From: Acinetobacter nosocomialis
GTDB lineage: Bacteria; Pseudomonadota; Gammaproteobacteria; Pseudomonadales; Moraxellaceae
Reading direction: 5' to 3'
NCBI GenBank assembly: GCA_025736915.1
Contig: CP107049.1
Coordinates: forward strand, 3,720,001 to 3,784,000
Length of the DNA: 64,000 bases
Positions 18,066 to 27,263 of the stretch are shown here, one piece after another. A program made the position numbers and the translations under genes. Within the stretch, counting starts at the first letter, position 1. Each line of letters starts with the position of its first letter. Below the pieces are notes generated by a model. That model searched no databases and had not been told where the DNA came from. It was given only the letters and a program-made list of their open reading frames with translations.

Positions 18066-19886
18066 ATGACTGAAAATTTAAAACAAAAGCTCAAGCACTG
18101 TAGTGTAGGTCTATTATTCGCCAGTATGGCATTAACGGGTACCATGACTATTTTTGCAAAAAGCCCAGCCGATCCGAATAAAGTTTTACATTATACGTTC
18201 CCAACAGCTGAAACAGGTTTCGACCCAGCGTATATCCATGACTTATATTCGGCACATGTAACCACTTCAATATTTGAAACTTTATATACCTATGACTATT
18301 TAGCAAGGCCAGCAAAGCTTATTCCCCAAATCGCAACCGCTATGCCAGAAGTGAGTGCAGATGGTCTGACTTATACTATTCACATTAAAAAAGGTATTTA
18401 TTTTACACCGGACCCTGTTTTTAAAGGTAAACCTAGAGAGTTAACGGCTTACGATTATGCGTACTCTTTTAAGCGTTTATTGGACCCAAATTTACGTTCG
18501 CCAAATAGCTGGTTGTTGGAGAACAAAATTGAAGGTATGGATGCTTTAGTACAATCAGCCAGTAAAACAGGAAAGTTTAACTATGATCAAAGTGTGAGTG
18601 GTTTACAAACACCTGATAAGTACACCTTGGTTATTCGGTTAGTGAAGCCTGATTATAACTTTCCTTTATTACTGGCACATGACCCTACAGGGGCTGTAGC
18701 GCGTGAAGTTATCGAAAAATATAAAGATAAATCTGGCTTTGTTATGGGGCATCCAGTAGGGACAGGACCTTATATGCTCAGTAAGTGGGTGCCTGCTTCG
18801 CGTATTGTTTTAAAAGCGAATCCTGATTATCGCGGTTTTACTTGGAACTTTGTAGCCAGTAGCCCTGAGGACCAAGCAATTGTAAAACGCCTCAAAGGTA
18901 AACAAATGCCTCAAATCGGCACAATTGATATTCAGGTGATGGAGGAAAACCAGTCAAGGTGGCTGGCATTCCAACGTGGTGAAGTTGATATCATTCAACT
19001 TGAAGGGCAATTAGTCTCGAAAGCCATTAAAGACGGCAAGTTAAGACCTGAACTTGCAAAAGATGGTGTGCATTTATCTCGTATTGTTGATCCGGAAATT
19101 AGTTACAACTATTGGAACCTTAAAAATCCTGTTGTTGGAGGGATGAGTAAAGAAAAAATTGCTTTACGCCGTGCAATTGCAATGTCTCGTTCAATAGATC
19201 AAGAAATTAAATTAGTACGTAATAGTGATGCTGAGCGTCTACATTTTCCAGTACCGCCAGGTGTAGTGGGGGCTGACCCGCAATATAGAAGCAGTACCCC
19301 ATATTCGGTAAAAGCAGCAAATCTATTATTAGATAAATATAACTACAAAAAAGATGCTTCAGGATGGCGTACACAGCCAAATGGCAAGCCTCTAGTCATT
19401 GAATATATGGCGCGTAATGACAGTATTGGTCAGCAAAGCGCTGAGCTTTGGAAAAAGAACTTTGACAGTTTGAATATCCGTATGGTGTACAAGCCTATGC
19501 TCTTTTCAGACCTCATTCGGGCACAAAAACAGTGTGACGGAATGTTTGGTTCCTCTGCATGGATTGCCGATTATCCAGATGGCGATAATTTTATGCAGAA
19601 TTTTTATGGCCCCAACACTCATATGACCAACTGGTCTTGCGGTTCAATACCAGAGTTTGATCAATTATACCGTCAGTCTCAACAGATTAAGCCAGGCCCA
19701 GAACGCGACGTGATTTATCGAAAAATGACACGTTTGTTAGAAGTGTATATGCCAGTGCAAGTGTTGTATGCACGTTATAGAAATATGTTGGCTCAGCCAA
19801 GAATCATTGGATATAAGAAGCATCCGATTTTACATGCTGAATGGATGTACTTCGATATCGATACAAATACGAAATCTAATCATTAA
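18066..19886 (+). CDS. Periplasmic solute-binding protein, family 5 (peptide-type), copy 2
   Basis: The second binding protein, 606 residues, has a signal peptide ending near IFA (about residue 35) and no lipobox. It shares with copy 1 a colinear series of motifs: ADPNKVLHYTFPTAETGFD, IFETLYTYDYLARPAKL, IYFTPDPVFKGKPREL, HPVGTGPYMLSKWVP and GSSAWIADYPDGDNFMQNF. The order and spacing show a gene duplication followed by divergence, so the two may bind different solutes for one shared permease. The stop is immediately followed by the peptidase gene. Confidence 0.9.
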   Translation: MTENLKQKLKHCSVGLLFASMALTGTMTIFAKSPADPNKVLHYTFPTAETGFDPAYIHDLYSAHVTTSIFETLYTYDYLARPAKLIPQIATAMPEVSADGLTYTIHIKKGIYFTPDPVFKGKPRELTAYDYAYSFKRLLDPNLRSPNSWLLENKIEGMDALVQSASKTGKFNYDQSVSGLQTPDKYTLVIRLVKPDYNFPLLLAHDPTGAVAREVIEKYKDKSGFVMGHPVGTGPYMLSKWVPASRIVLKANPDYRGFTWNFVASSPEDQAIVKRLKGKQMPQIGTIDIQVMEENQSRWLAFQRGEVDIIQLEGQLVSKAIKDGKLRPELAKDGVHLSRIVDPEISYNYWNLKNPVVGGMSKEKIALRRAIAMSRSIDQEIKLVRNSDAERLHFPVPPGVVGADPQYRSSTPYSVKAANLLLDKYNYKKDASGWRTQPNGKPLVIEYMARNDSIGQQSAELWKKNFDSLNIRMVYKPMLFSDLIRAQKQCDGMFGSSAWIADYPDGDNFMQNFYGPNTHMTNWSCGSIPEFDQLYRQSQQIKPGPERDVIYRKMTRLLEVYMPVQVLYARYRNMLAQPRIIGYKKHPILHAEWMYFDIDTNTKSNH

Positions 19887-19907
19887 ATGAAAAAAATTGG
19901 AGATACG

Positions 19908-21920
19908 ATGAAAAATAACACACTGAAAATGACTAGTTTATGTATGTTGACGATAGGTATAAGTCAGTTTGCATCGGCAGAGACGACACGTGCGACGTTA
20001 CCATTACTTAAAGCAGAGCAACTTCCCACATGGTGCGATTCTAATTTAAAAAAAATCCAGCAAGAGATTTCAAGTTTTGAAAAAATACCTGCTAAAACCG
20101 ATGCTGCCGCCGCTCCGATATTAGCAAAGTGGGATAAAATTTTTGCTCATCTTGAAGATTTTTCAGGACCCATAGGTCTATATAGTAATGTAGACCCAGA
20201 TGCGAAATTACGTAAGGCAGCCGAAGACTGCGAAATTAAAATTAATCAGTTTCATACTGATATATTCCAAAATTCAAAACTATATAGCGTAATTAAAAAT
20301 ACAAAAGCGACTGATCCGATAGATAAAAAATACCGTCAGGATATTCTCGATCAGTTTGAAGACACGGGGGTTCAATTAGAACCAGCAAAACGTGCAAGAA
20401 TGAAAGCTATTCTGGATGAGTTGACTAAACTCGAACAAGAATATAACCGCAATATTCGTGATAACCCTGAAAAACTTGAATTTACTCCTGAAGAAATGAA
20501 AGGGCTGCCAGAAAGTTATATTTCAGGGTTAAAGAAAAATGCTAAAGGTAACTATCTTTTAGGTTTTGAGTATCCGGAATATCGTCCATTTATGGAACTG
20601 GCAGATAATGATGATGCCAGAAAAAGATACCAGATTGCCTTTACACGACGTGGTACTGAACAAAACTTAAAACTACTCAAACAGGCAGTAGATTTACGTT
20701 ATGAGCTTGCGCAGTTATTTGGAAAAGCAAGTTATGCAGATTGGGTGTTAAAAGACCGTATGGCAAAAACGCCTGAAGCTGTAAATCAGTTTTTGGCAGA
20801 AGTACAGAAAACAGTCGCACCACTTGAGCGCAAAGAAGTAGAAGAGCTCCGAGCATTTAAAGCACAAACTTTAAAAACACCATTAGATAAAACCGAGATA
20901 ACGCGTTGGAGTGAAGCTTACTGGAGTGAAAAACTTCGTAAGAGCAAATATCAAATTGATCAGGAAAAGCTTCGTGATTATTTCCCGACTTTAGCGGCAC
21001 AAAAATGGTTATTTGCTATTTCATCTGACCTTTATGGTATTGATTTTAAACCTGTCAAAGTGAAAGCATGGCAGAGCGAAGTTGAATATTACGATGTAGT
21101 CGATAAAAAGACAGGAAAACTTTTAGGCGGTTTATATATGGATAAATTCCCTCGAGAAGGGAAATATGGTCATGCCGCCGTTTGGGGAGTATATGGTGGT
21201 AGCACTTTAACCAACCGATTGCCAGTTTCAGCACTAGTTACGAACTTTAACCGTAAAGGTTTAAATAGTGACGAGCTCGAAACTTTTGTTCATGAATTTG
21301 GTCATGCTTTACATGGCATTTTATCTAATACCCGCTATGCCAGCCAGTCTGGAACATCTGTAGAGCGTGATTTTGTAGAAGCGCCATCTCAAATGTATGA
21401 AGAGTGGGCACGTCGTAAAGAAACCTTATCTAAAGTAGCTGACTATTGTGATCCAGCATGTCCACGGGTCGATGATGAATTAATTGCACGTTTAAAAGCA
21501 GTACATAACTATGGGCGCGGTTTACGTTATGCACGTCAGACGCTTTATGCACAGTACGATATGGCGCTTCATACCGCCGACGCTTTAAAAGTAAAACCTT
21601 TAGAAACTTGGCAAAAAATGGAAGCAGCTACAGCCTTAGGATATGTGCCAACAACAGAGTTTCCTGGTCAGTTTGGACACTTGATGGGTGGCTATCAAGC
21701 AGGCTACTACGGTTATATGTGGTCTGAGGTTTTAGCTTTAGACATGCTTTCTGCTTATGGTGACAACCTAAATAACCCACAAGTAGGACAACGTTACCGT
21801 CAAACGATTTTATCCCAAGGTAGTCAAAAACCGGCAGCTGAATTGGTTAAAGATTTCCTTGGTCGTGATCCTGACAATAAAGCATTCTTTAATGAAATTA
21901 CCGGACAACGGGTTAAATAA
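19908..21920 (+). CDS. Secreted M3-family metallopeptidase (Dcp/oligopeptidase-like)
   Basis: This is a zinc peptidase of the thimet oligopeptidase/dipeptidyl carboxypeptidase family, which cuts short peptides. The zinc motif HEFGH lies at about residues 462-466 and the third ligand is the glutamate in RDFVEAPSQ (about residue 491); the conserved YGYMWSEVLALDM stretch is near the end. The ATG at 19908 follows TTGGAGA and begins a signal peptide (MKNNTLKMTSLCMLTIGIS, cleaved near ASA), placing the enzyme in the periplasm; an ATG at 19887 would add seven residues. Sitting between binding proteins and permeases, it probably trims peptides arriving through the outer membrane. Confidence 0.92.
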   Translation: MKNNTLKMTSLCMLTIGISQFASAETTRATLPLLKAEQLPTWCDSNLKKIQQEISSFEKIPAKTDAAAAPILAKWDKIFAHLEDFSGPIGLYSNVDPDAKLRKAAEDCEIKINQFHTDIFQNSKLYSVIKNTKATDPIDKKYRQDILDQFEDTGVQLEPAKRARMKAILDELTKLEQEYNRNIRDNPEKLEFTPEEMKGLPESYISGLKKNAKGNYLLGFEYPEYRPFMELADNDDARKRYQIAFTRRGTEQNLKLLKQAVDLRYELAQLFGKASYADWVLKDRMAKTPEAVNQFLAEVQKTVAPLERKEVEELRAFKAQTLKTPLDKTEITRWSEAYWSEKLRKSKYQIDQEKLRDYFPTLAAQKWLFAISSDLYGIDFKPVKVKAWQSEVEYYDVVDKKTGKLLGGLYMDKFPREGKYGHAAVWGVYGGSTLTNRLPVSALVTNFNRKGLNSDELETFVHEFGHALHGILSNTRYASQSGTSVERDFVEAPSQMYEEWARRKETLSKVADYCDPACPRVDDELIARLKAVHNYGRGLRYARQTLYAQYDMALHTADALKVKPLETWQKMEAATALGYVPTTEFPGQFGHLMGGYQAGYYGYMWSEVLALDMLSAYGDNLNNPQVGQRYRQTILSQGSQKPAAELVKDFLGRDPDNKAFFNEITGQRVK

Positions 21921-21932
21921 GGAATTATCACT

Positions 21933-22871
21933 ATGCTGGCATATGTTATTCGGCGTTTATGGCAGATGATTCCAACCATGTTGGGAGTAGTACTGTTTAT
22001 CTTTATTCTTTTTAACTGGGTGGGTGGAGATCCAGCCTATATTCTGGCAGGTAAGATGTCTAATCCCGAGCAGATTGAGAACATTCGTAAACAACTAGGT
22101 GTCGATCAGCCTTATTACGTTCAGCTCTGGATTTTTATTAAGCAGATTCTCACTTTTGACTATGGCGCAAGTTGGAGTACGGGGGAACCTGTTTCACAAA
22201 TTATTTTAACTCGCTTGGGGCCTTCGCTAACGCTGTTAATTCCACTTACTATTTTACAAACCGTTATTTCAATTGGCTTAGCTTTGGCTGTATCGGCAGT
22301 ACGTGGCACTTTAACAGATCGTATGGTCATGATGTTATGTACCATCGGTATGTCGATCAGTATCTTGGTTTACATTATTGTTTTTCAATATGTTCTGGCT
22401 TATCAGTTAAGTTGGTTTCCAGTGCAGGGCTGGAGCGATAACTTTACCGATAATTTATTTAAGTTCGCCTTGCTTCCAATTTTAATTATGTTGGTGGTGA
22501 GTATTGCACCTACTTTAAGGTTATACCGTAGTTTTGTGCTGGATGAGATTAACCAAGATTACGTTAGAACGGCACGTGCTAAAGGTGTAGGTGAAAGCCG
22601 AATTTTAGGTGTACATGTTTTACGTAATGCCTCAATTCCTATTATTACCGATGTGATGGCGACTTTGCCTGCGTTGCTCATAGGTGCATTTTTAATTGAA
22701 CGTTTTTTTGGTATTCCCGGTATTGGTCGAGAAGTAATTATCGCGGTTGAGCGAAGTGATTTTCCTGTGATTAAAGCAATTACAGTGTATATCGCAGCTG
22801 CAACCATGATTTTTAACTTGATTGCCGATTTAGTCTACAAAGTGGTTGATCCACGTGTACAGTTGAAGTAG
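21933..22871 (+). CDS. ABC peptide permease, DppB/OppB/YejB-type
   Basis: The 312-residue inner-membrane permease has about six hydrophobic helices and the binding-protein-dependent transport signature, including the cytoplasmic loop DEINQDYVRTARAKGVGES (about residues 205-223) that contacts the ATPase, and GAFLIERFFGIPGIGRE, which is diagnostic for DppB-type subunits. The N-terminus MLAYVIRRLWQMIPTMLGV is also typical. AAGGAA lies 12 bases upstream of the ATG. It pairs with the next gene to form the membrane channel. Confidence 0.93.
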   Translation: MLAYVIRRLWQMIPTMLGVVLFIFILFNWVGGDPAYILAGKMSNPEQIENIRKQLGVDQPYYVQLWIFIKQILTFDYGASWSTGEPVSQIILTRLGPSLTLLIPLTILQTVISIGLALAVSAVRGTLTDRMVMMLCTIGMSISILVYIIVFQYVLAYQLSWFPVQGWSDNFTDNLFKFALLPILIMLVVSIAPTLRLYRSFVLDEINQDYVRTARAKGVGESRILGVHVLRNASIPIITDVMATLPALLIGAFLIERFFGIPGIGREVIIAVERSDFPVIKAITVYIAAATMIFNLIADLVYKVVDPRVQLK

Positions 22872-22878
22872 GTGGGTT

Positions 22879-24021
22879 ATGCTAAGTGTTCTATCAAAAA
22901 GAAAATTACAAACCCAGACAGCACCTGCTTCAGCGGGTTTATGGCGCCTTGCAATGCGTCGTCTTCGGGCTGATAAAATTGCAATAGCATCGCTCATTGT
23001 TGTGCTGTTCTATTTGGTCGTATTGCTATTATCATTTACGGGAGTGATTGCATCGGACTGGAACAAAGAAGTTGCTGTCAGTTATGCGCCCCCTACATTT
23101 ATAGGTGCAGATAAGACAACTGAAGCTTTGAAAAGTACAGCCGCTGTAGATGAGGAATTACCAGAAAATCCAGTCGATCCCTTAAAAGATGTCATTCACC
23201 AACTCAAGGCTGAAATTAAACAAGAAAAGAGCTCTGGAAGTGCAATTGATTATTATGGTGTGGTTGATCCGCTGGCTGATGATATGAAAGCAATTGATCA
23301 GCAACTCGGTGGACATTTACTCGATCAGCAAAGTGAACTTAAAAGCACACTTATATTTGGAGCTGACAAATGGGGACAAGATGTTCTTAAAAAGACCATT
23401 AAAGGTGCTGAAACCTCAATTATTGTAGGGCTAGTTTCAGCATTGCTCGCAGTGACCTTAGGCACATTATTAGGTGCAATTTCAGGCTACTTTGGTGGTT
23501 GGGTAGATGACATCCTTAACTGGTTTTATAACATTTTTACTTCCATTCCATATTTATTATTAGTTCTTGCGATAGCTGCCGTACTGCAACAAAAGGGTAT
23601 TTTATCTATTGTTCTGATTTTAGGTTTAACGGGCTGGACAGGTGTTTACCGTTTAATTCGTGCTGAGTATATGAAACATACCGCACGTGAATATGTTCTG
23701 GCTGCCAAGGCAATTGGTGTTGGGCATTTCCGCCGTATGTTCATTCATATTTTTCCTAATGTCAGCCATATTGCTTTGGTTCAAATGTCGATTTTGGTGG
23801 TTTCTTTTATTAAATCGGAAGTTATTTTGAGTTTCTTGGGTTTTGGTGTGCCAGTAGGCGTAGTGTCTTGGGGCAGTATGTTAAATGAAGCACAAAGTGA
23901 ACTTCTTTTAGGAAAATGGTGGCAGCTTGTCGCAGCCTCTGTCGCAATGGCTGTTTTGGTTACGGCATTTTCAATGTTTACTGATGCACTGCGTGATGCA
24001 TTAGATCCAAAACTAAAATAA
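22879..24021 (+). CDS. ABC peptide permease, DppC/OppC/YejE-type
   Basis: The second permease subunit is 380 residues, longer than common DppC (about 300). After the first membrane helix (about residues 35-57) there is a ~100-residue polar insertion up to about 155 before the LIFGADKWGQDVLKKTIKGA segment that begins the conserved core. The ATPase contact loop is RAEYMKHTAREYVLAAKAIGV and the end shows SFLGFGVPVGVVSWGSML and DALRDALDPKLK. The large periplasmic loop may dock the unusual binding proteins. It follows the DppB-type gene by 7 bases. Confidence 0.93.
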   Translation: MLSVLSKRKLQTQTAPASAGLWRLAMRRLRADKIAIASLIVVLFYLVVLLLSFTGVIASDWNKEVAVSYAPPTFIGADKTTEALKSTAAVDEELPENPVDPLKDVIHQLKAEIKQEKSSGSAIDYYGVVDPLADDMKAIDQQLGGHLLDQQSELKSTLIFGADKWGQDVLKKTIKGAETSIIVGLVSALLAVTLGTLLGAISGYFGGWVDDILNWFYNIFTSIPYLLLVLAIAAVLQQKGILSIVLILGLTGWTGVYRLIRAEYMKHTAREYVLAAKAIGVGHFRRMFIHIFPNVSHIALVQMSILVVSFIKSEVILSFLGFGVPVGVVSWGSMLNEAQSELLLGKWWQLVAASVAMAVLVTAFSMFTDALRDALDPKLK

Positions 24022-24033
24022 GAGGAAAACCTA

Positions 24034-25764
24034 ATGTCAGAACAACAAAAAAGTGTCCCTTTACTCCACATTGAAAACTTACGTGTAAGCTTTAAAGGTG
24101 AAGATAAGCAGTATATCGAAACTGTTAAAGGAATCTCCTTTGATATTCCAGCAAATACCACTGTCGCTTTAGTTGGTGAGTCGGGTAGTGGCAAGTCAGT
24201 TACTTCTTTGGCAACCATGGGTTTACTACCTATAGGCCAAAGTAAAATTGATGAAAAAAGTAAGATTGTTTTTGAGGGTCAAGACTTACTCAGCTTATCC
24301 CGTAAGGATATGCGAAAAATCTGTGGTAAAGACATTGCCATGATTTTTCAGGAACCGATGTCATCATTAAATCCGGTTTTTACAGTTGGCAATCAAATTG
24401 CAGAAGTATTGTGCATACATATGGGCATGAGCCGTAAACAAGCCCGTCAACGTGTTTTAGAGTTACTCAAAGAGGTTGGGATACCTTCACCAGAAACGAA
24501 AATTGATGCTTATCCCAACCAGCTTTCTGGTGGTCAGCAGCAACGTGTCATGATTGCAATGGCGATTGCTTGTGAACCTAAGCTACTGATAGCTGATGAA
24601 CCGACTACAGCGCTTGATGTCACCATTCAAAAACAAATTATTGATCTGCTTGAATCGTTGCGCCAGCGCCGTCAAATGTCGATGCTTTTTATTACGCATG
24701 ATTTGGCTTTGGTGGGTGAAATTGCAGATCAAGTCATTGTAATGCGTCATGGTGAAATTAGAGAGCAAGGTCTTGCAGAACAAGTTCTAGAACAGCCTAA
24801 AGATGTATATACCCGTGCTTTACTTTACTGTCGTCCTCAAATGTCACAGCGACCTTATCGTTTGCCTGTGACCAGCGACTTTATGCGTCAAGAAGACAAT
24901 GTATTAGTCGAACAAAGCTTTGATGTTTCAGAAATTCCACAACGTAAACGCGGTTTAAATGGCGATGAGCAAATTATTTTAGAAGTAAAAGATCTGAAAA
25001 AAAGCTTTTATAGCCGTAAAGGATTATTTGGCAAAGAAGAGTTTCAGGCAGTAAAAGGCGTTTCTTTTAAACTCGCTAAAGGGAAAACGCTTGGTTTAGT
25101 GGGAGAGTCAGGCTCAGGCAAAACCACTGTGGGCTTGTTGCTTATGCGTTTACACGAAGCAACAGGTGGGGAAGCCTTAATTGAAGGTAAAGATATTCTT
25201 TCATTAACTGAAAAAGAGTTTGCCAAATATCAAAGAAAGATTCAGATTATCTTTCAGAATCCATATGCTTCGCTAAATCCACGCTTTACGATTGGGCAGA
25301 TTTTATTAGAACCTATGCAAATTCATGGCATTGGTAAAGATGATGCTGAGCGTAAACAAATCGCACTTGGGTTACTTGAACGAGTCAATTTACCTGAACA
25401 AGCTTATTATCGATACCCACATGAGTTCTCGGGTGGGCAACGCCAACGTATTGCGATTGCACGTTGTTTAACGCTAAAGCCTGAAATTTTGATATGTGAT
25501 GAATCCGTTTCTGCACTCGATGTTTCAGTTCAGGCACAAGTACTTAACTTATTACAGGACTTACAAGATGAGTTTGGACTCAGTTATATCTTTATTTCAC
25601 ATGATTTATCGGTTGTGAAATATATCTCTGATCAGGTCATGGTCATGAATCATGGTGAGGTTGTTGAAATCGCTAACTCAGACGAGCTCTATGCACACCC
25701 TCAACATGACTACACTAAACGACTATTGCAGGCGATTCCACAAGGTATTCAACACGTTTCATAA
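24034..25764 (+). CDS. Fused double ATPase of a peptide ABC importer (DppDF/YejF-type)
   Basis: The 576-residue protein contains two complete ABC ATPase domains in one chain. Domain 1 has Walker A GESGSGKS (about residues 49-56), signature LSGGQQQR and Walker B LLIADEPT; domain 2 has Walker A GESGSGKT (about 361-368), signature FSGGQRQR and Walker B ILICDESV. Both carry the C-terminal oligopeptide-transporter extensions seen in DppD/DppF. The fused form resembles YejF, but the overall locus differs from yejABEF. AGAGG precedes the ATG by 7 bases and a terminator follows, so it ends the operon. Confidence 0.94.
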   Translation: MSEQQKSVPLLHIENLRVSFKGEDKQYIETVKGISFDIPANTTVALVGESGSGKSVTSLATMGLLPIGQSKIDEKSKIVFEGQDLLSLSRKDMRKICGKDIAMIFQEPMSSLNPVFTVGNQIAEVLCIHMGMSRKQARQRVLELLKEVGIPSPETKIDAYPNQLSGGQQQRVMIAMAIACEPKLLIADEPTTALDVTIQKQIIDLLESLRQRRQMSMLFITHDLALVGEIADQVIVMRHGEIREQGLAEQVLEQPKDVYTRALLYCRPQMSQRPYRLPVTSDFMRQEDNVLVEQSFDVSEIPQRKRGLNGDEQIILEVKDLKKSFYSRKGLFGKEEFQAVKGVSFKLAKGKTLGLVGESGSGKTTVGLLLMRLHEATGGEALIEGKDILSLTEKEFAKYQRKIQIIFQNPYASLNPRFTIGQILLEPMQIHGIGKDDAERKQIALGLLERVNLPEQAYYRYPHEFSGGQRQRIAIARCLTLKPEILICDESVSALDVSVQAQVLNLLQDLQDEFGLSYIFISHDLSVVKYISDQVMVMNHGEVVEIANSDELYAHPQHDYTKRLLQAIPQGIQHVS

Positions 25765-25783
25765 GCGTAAAGTTACGTCGTTC

Positions 25784-25808
25784 AAGGCACTTTCGAGTGC
25801 CTTTTTAT
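25784..25808 (+). terminator. Intrinsic terminator of the ABC/peptidase operon
   Basis: AAGGCACT and AGTGCCTT form an 8-bp stem with a TTCG loop and a T tail. Confidence 0.9.
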
Positions 25809-25871
25809 TTGGTTTATAGAATAAATACTTATAAAATAAGAGAAGTAAAATTACAGTATTTTATTCTTGCT

Positions 25872-26531
25872 ATGTGTGCCAACTTTAAACCTTTAACTCT
25901 TGCCCAATTGCAGCAACTTCAGTTGCCTGTGGTCGGCTTTAGCTATGCCGATGAGGTTTATCCTGCTGGAACAATGCCGTTATTATTTAAATCACCGCAA
26001 GGTCTTGAATGGCGTGAAGTCATGTTTGGATTAGTTCCCAAATGGGCGGAAGATACAAACATAGCAAAACATACTTATAATGCTCGTCACGAAACAATTT
26101 TCCAAAAACCGAGTTTTCAAGAAGCTGCTCTTAAATGTAAGTTCGGTGTAATCCCCGTGACTGAGTTTTATGAAAGTAAATATATAAATGATAAACCTGA
26201 GCGATGGGCTGTACGCCGTAAAGATGGGCAGGCATTTTTCATTGCAGCAATTTATGAAATTTGCAAAATGAATGAAACGATTGTCCGATCTGCAAGTATG
26301 TTAACCATGGACGCGATTGATCATCCGATGATGAAAGACTTCCACGAACCGGGCGATGTCAAAAGATCAGTCATTGTGATTCCGCATGACCGTTTAGATG
26401 AATGGTTAAGTTTAGAAAAACCAGATATTTCAAGCTTTATTGAGGGTTTCCCTGTTGAGGAGTTTGAATGTTTACATGTTCCCAAAGAGAAAATTATAAA
26501 ACCTACGCCTCAATTAAGTATGTTTGAATAG
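25872..26531 (+). CDS. SOS response-associated peptidase (SRAP, YedK/HMCES-like)
   Basis: SRAP proteins crosslink to abasic sites in single-stranded DNA through the alpha-amine and thiol of Cys2, protecting them from breakage. Starting at the ATG at 25872 gives MCANFKPLT..., so cysteine becomes residue 2 as the chemistry requires; longer forms starting at 25797 would begin inside the preceding terminator. Other family residues are visible: YNARHETI (active-site Asn), GVIPVTEFYE (catalytic Glu) and a histidine in MKDFHEPGD. The last segment differs from the usual IHDRMP form, having an insertion after the histidine. Length 219 residues. Confidence 0.88.
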   Translation: MCANFKPLTLAQLQQLQLPVVGFSYADEVYPAGTMPLLFKSPQGLEWREVMFGLVPKWAEDTNIAKHTYNARHETIFQKPSFQEAALKCKFGVIPVTEFYESKYINDKPERWAVRRKDGQAFFIAAIYEICKMNETIVRSASMLTMDAIDHPMMKDFHEPGDVKRSVIVIPHDRLDEWLSLEKPDISSFIEGFPVEEFECLHVPKEKIIKPTPQLSMFE

Positions 26532-26545
26532 CAATAGTAGAGCAA

Positions 26546-26580
26546 GGTTATTGGCTTAATTGTTAAGTCAATAACCCTTT
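26546..26580. terminator. Inverted repeat/terminator between convergent genes
   Basis: Bases 26546-26559 pair with 26563-26576 (14 positions, one mismatch) and are followed by CTTTAT on the plus strand. It probably serves the SRAP gene. Confidence 0.6.
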
Positions 26581-26584
26581 ATAT

Positions 26585-26953
26585 TTAATCAATATTTTTA
26601 CTTAAAGTTTGTACCTGATTATCTTGTGCTAGATAAGCCAATTCAATGGGTGAAATTACAAAAGTTGAGTTATCTGAAGTTTGTTTAAAAACAAACCCAT
26701 ATTCAAATGATTGCGTATTTTTACTCGGTAACCAAAATAAGTAAGGGCAACCCGTATAGCTACCGTCCCAACCCATTTCTTTAGCCAAAGTCAAAGCCGT
26801 ATCTGATTTAGCAATAATTTCTTTAAGCGATTCTTTGTCTCTTTGGGAAACATCGCCGTCATCATCTGCAAATGTTTGTAAAAACTCATTTAATGGGGTT
26901 AAGTCTTCCCAGTTATTTTCAATTGTTGAGAAGTGATATCCATATAGCATCAT
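26585..26953 (-). CDS. Hypothetical protein, 122 residues
   Basis: I do not recognise this protein. It is acidic, soluble and without a signal peptide. The N-terminal half (LNEFLQTFADDDGDVSQRD) looks helical and rich in Asp. The C-terminal half has aromatic patches (WDGSYTGCPYLFWLPS, FEYGFVFKQ) suggesting a small beta-rich domain. GGAAG lies about 8 bases before the double ATG, and codon use looks like its neighbours. It is convergent with the SRAP gene and stands alone. Confidence 0.7.
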   Translation of the reverse strand: MMLYGYHFSTIENNWEDLTPLNEFLQTFADDDGDVSQRDKESLKEIIAKSDTALTLAKEMGWDGSYTGCPYLFWLPSKNTQSFEYGFVFKQTSDNSTFVISPIELAYLAQDNQVQTLSKNID

Positions 26954-27263
26954 TATTTAGTCTTCCATTTTGTTATTGTGTTAATGAACATAGCAAGAAA
27001 AGTGTGAAAAGAAAATGGTTGGTTTCACATTAAGTTGTTTATTTTTCATAAGTTATAGCATGTTTTTTATACAAAATTTAACGTTAGTTTCTCTTGAATT
27101 ATAAGCATCTTGCCCAGTTAAAATATAAAGACTGAGCTTTTGAAGAAATAACCGTGTTCTTAATTAAAGATAAAGCATTTTTATAAGGATACTAGACTGT
27201 TGGTGAATACTGAATTTGTCATAATTCACTTATAATGAAAAGGAAAGTAAATAGAGCTTATTT
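26954..27263. promoter_or_regulatory. Divergent intergenic region upstream of cysQ
   Basis: No gene is supported in this 310-base AT-rich gap. A consensus TATAAT at 27231-27236 is a probable -10 for cysQ, but I see no matching -35. A 29-codon hydrophobic ORF at 27015 has no support. Confidence 0.45.

Noticed and set aside
25797..25871. N-terminal extension of the SRAP protein by 25 residues
   Set aside because: It would begin inside the terminator of the upstream operon and bury the catalytic cysteine that must be residue 2.
27015..27104. 29-codon hydrophobic ORF upstream of cysQ (starts MVGFTLSCLFF)
   Set aside because: No Shine-Dalgarno of note, composition as expected from AT-rich DNA, and no promoter-terminator frame around it.
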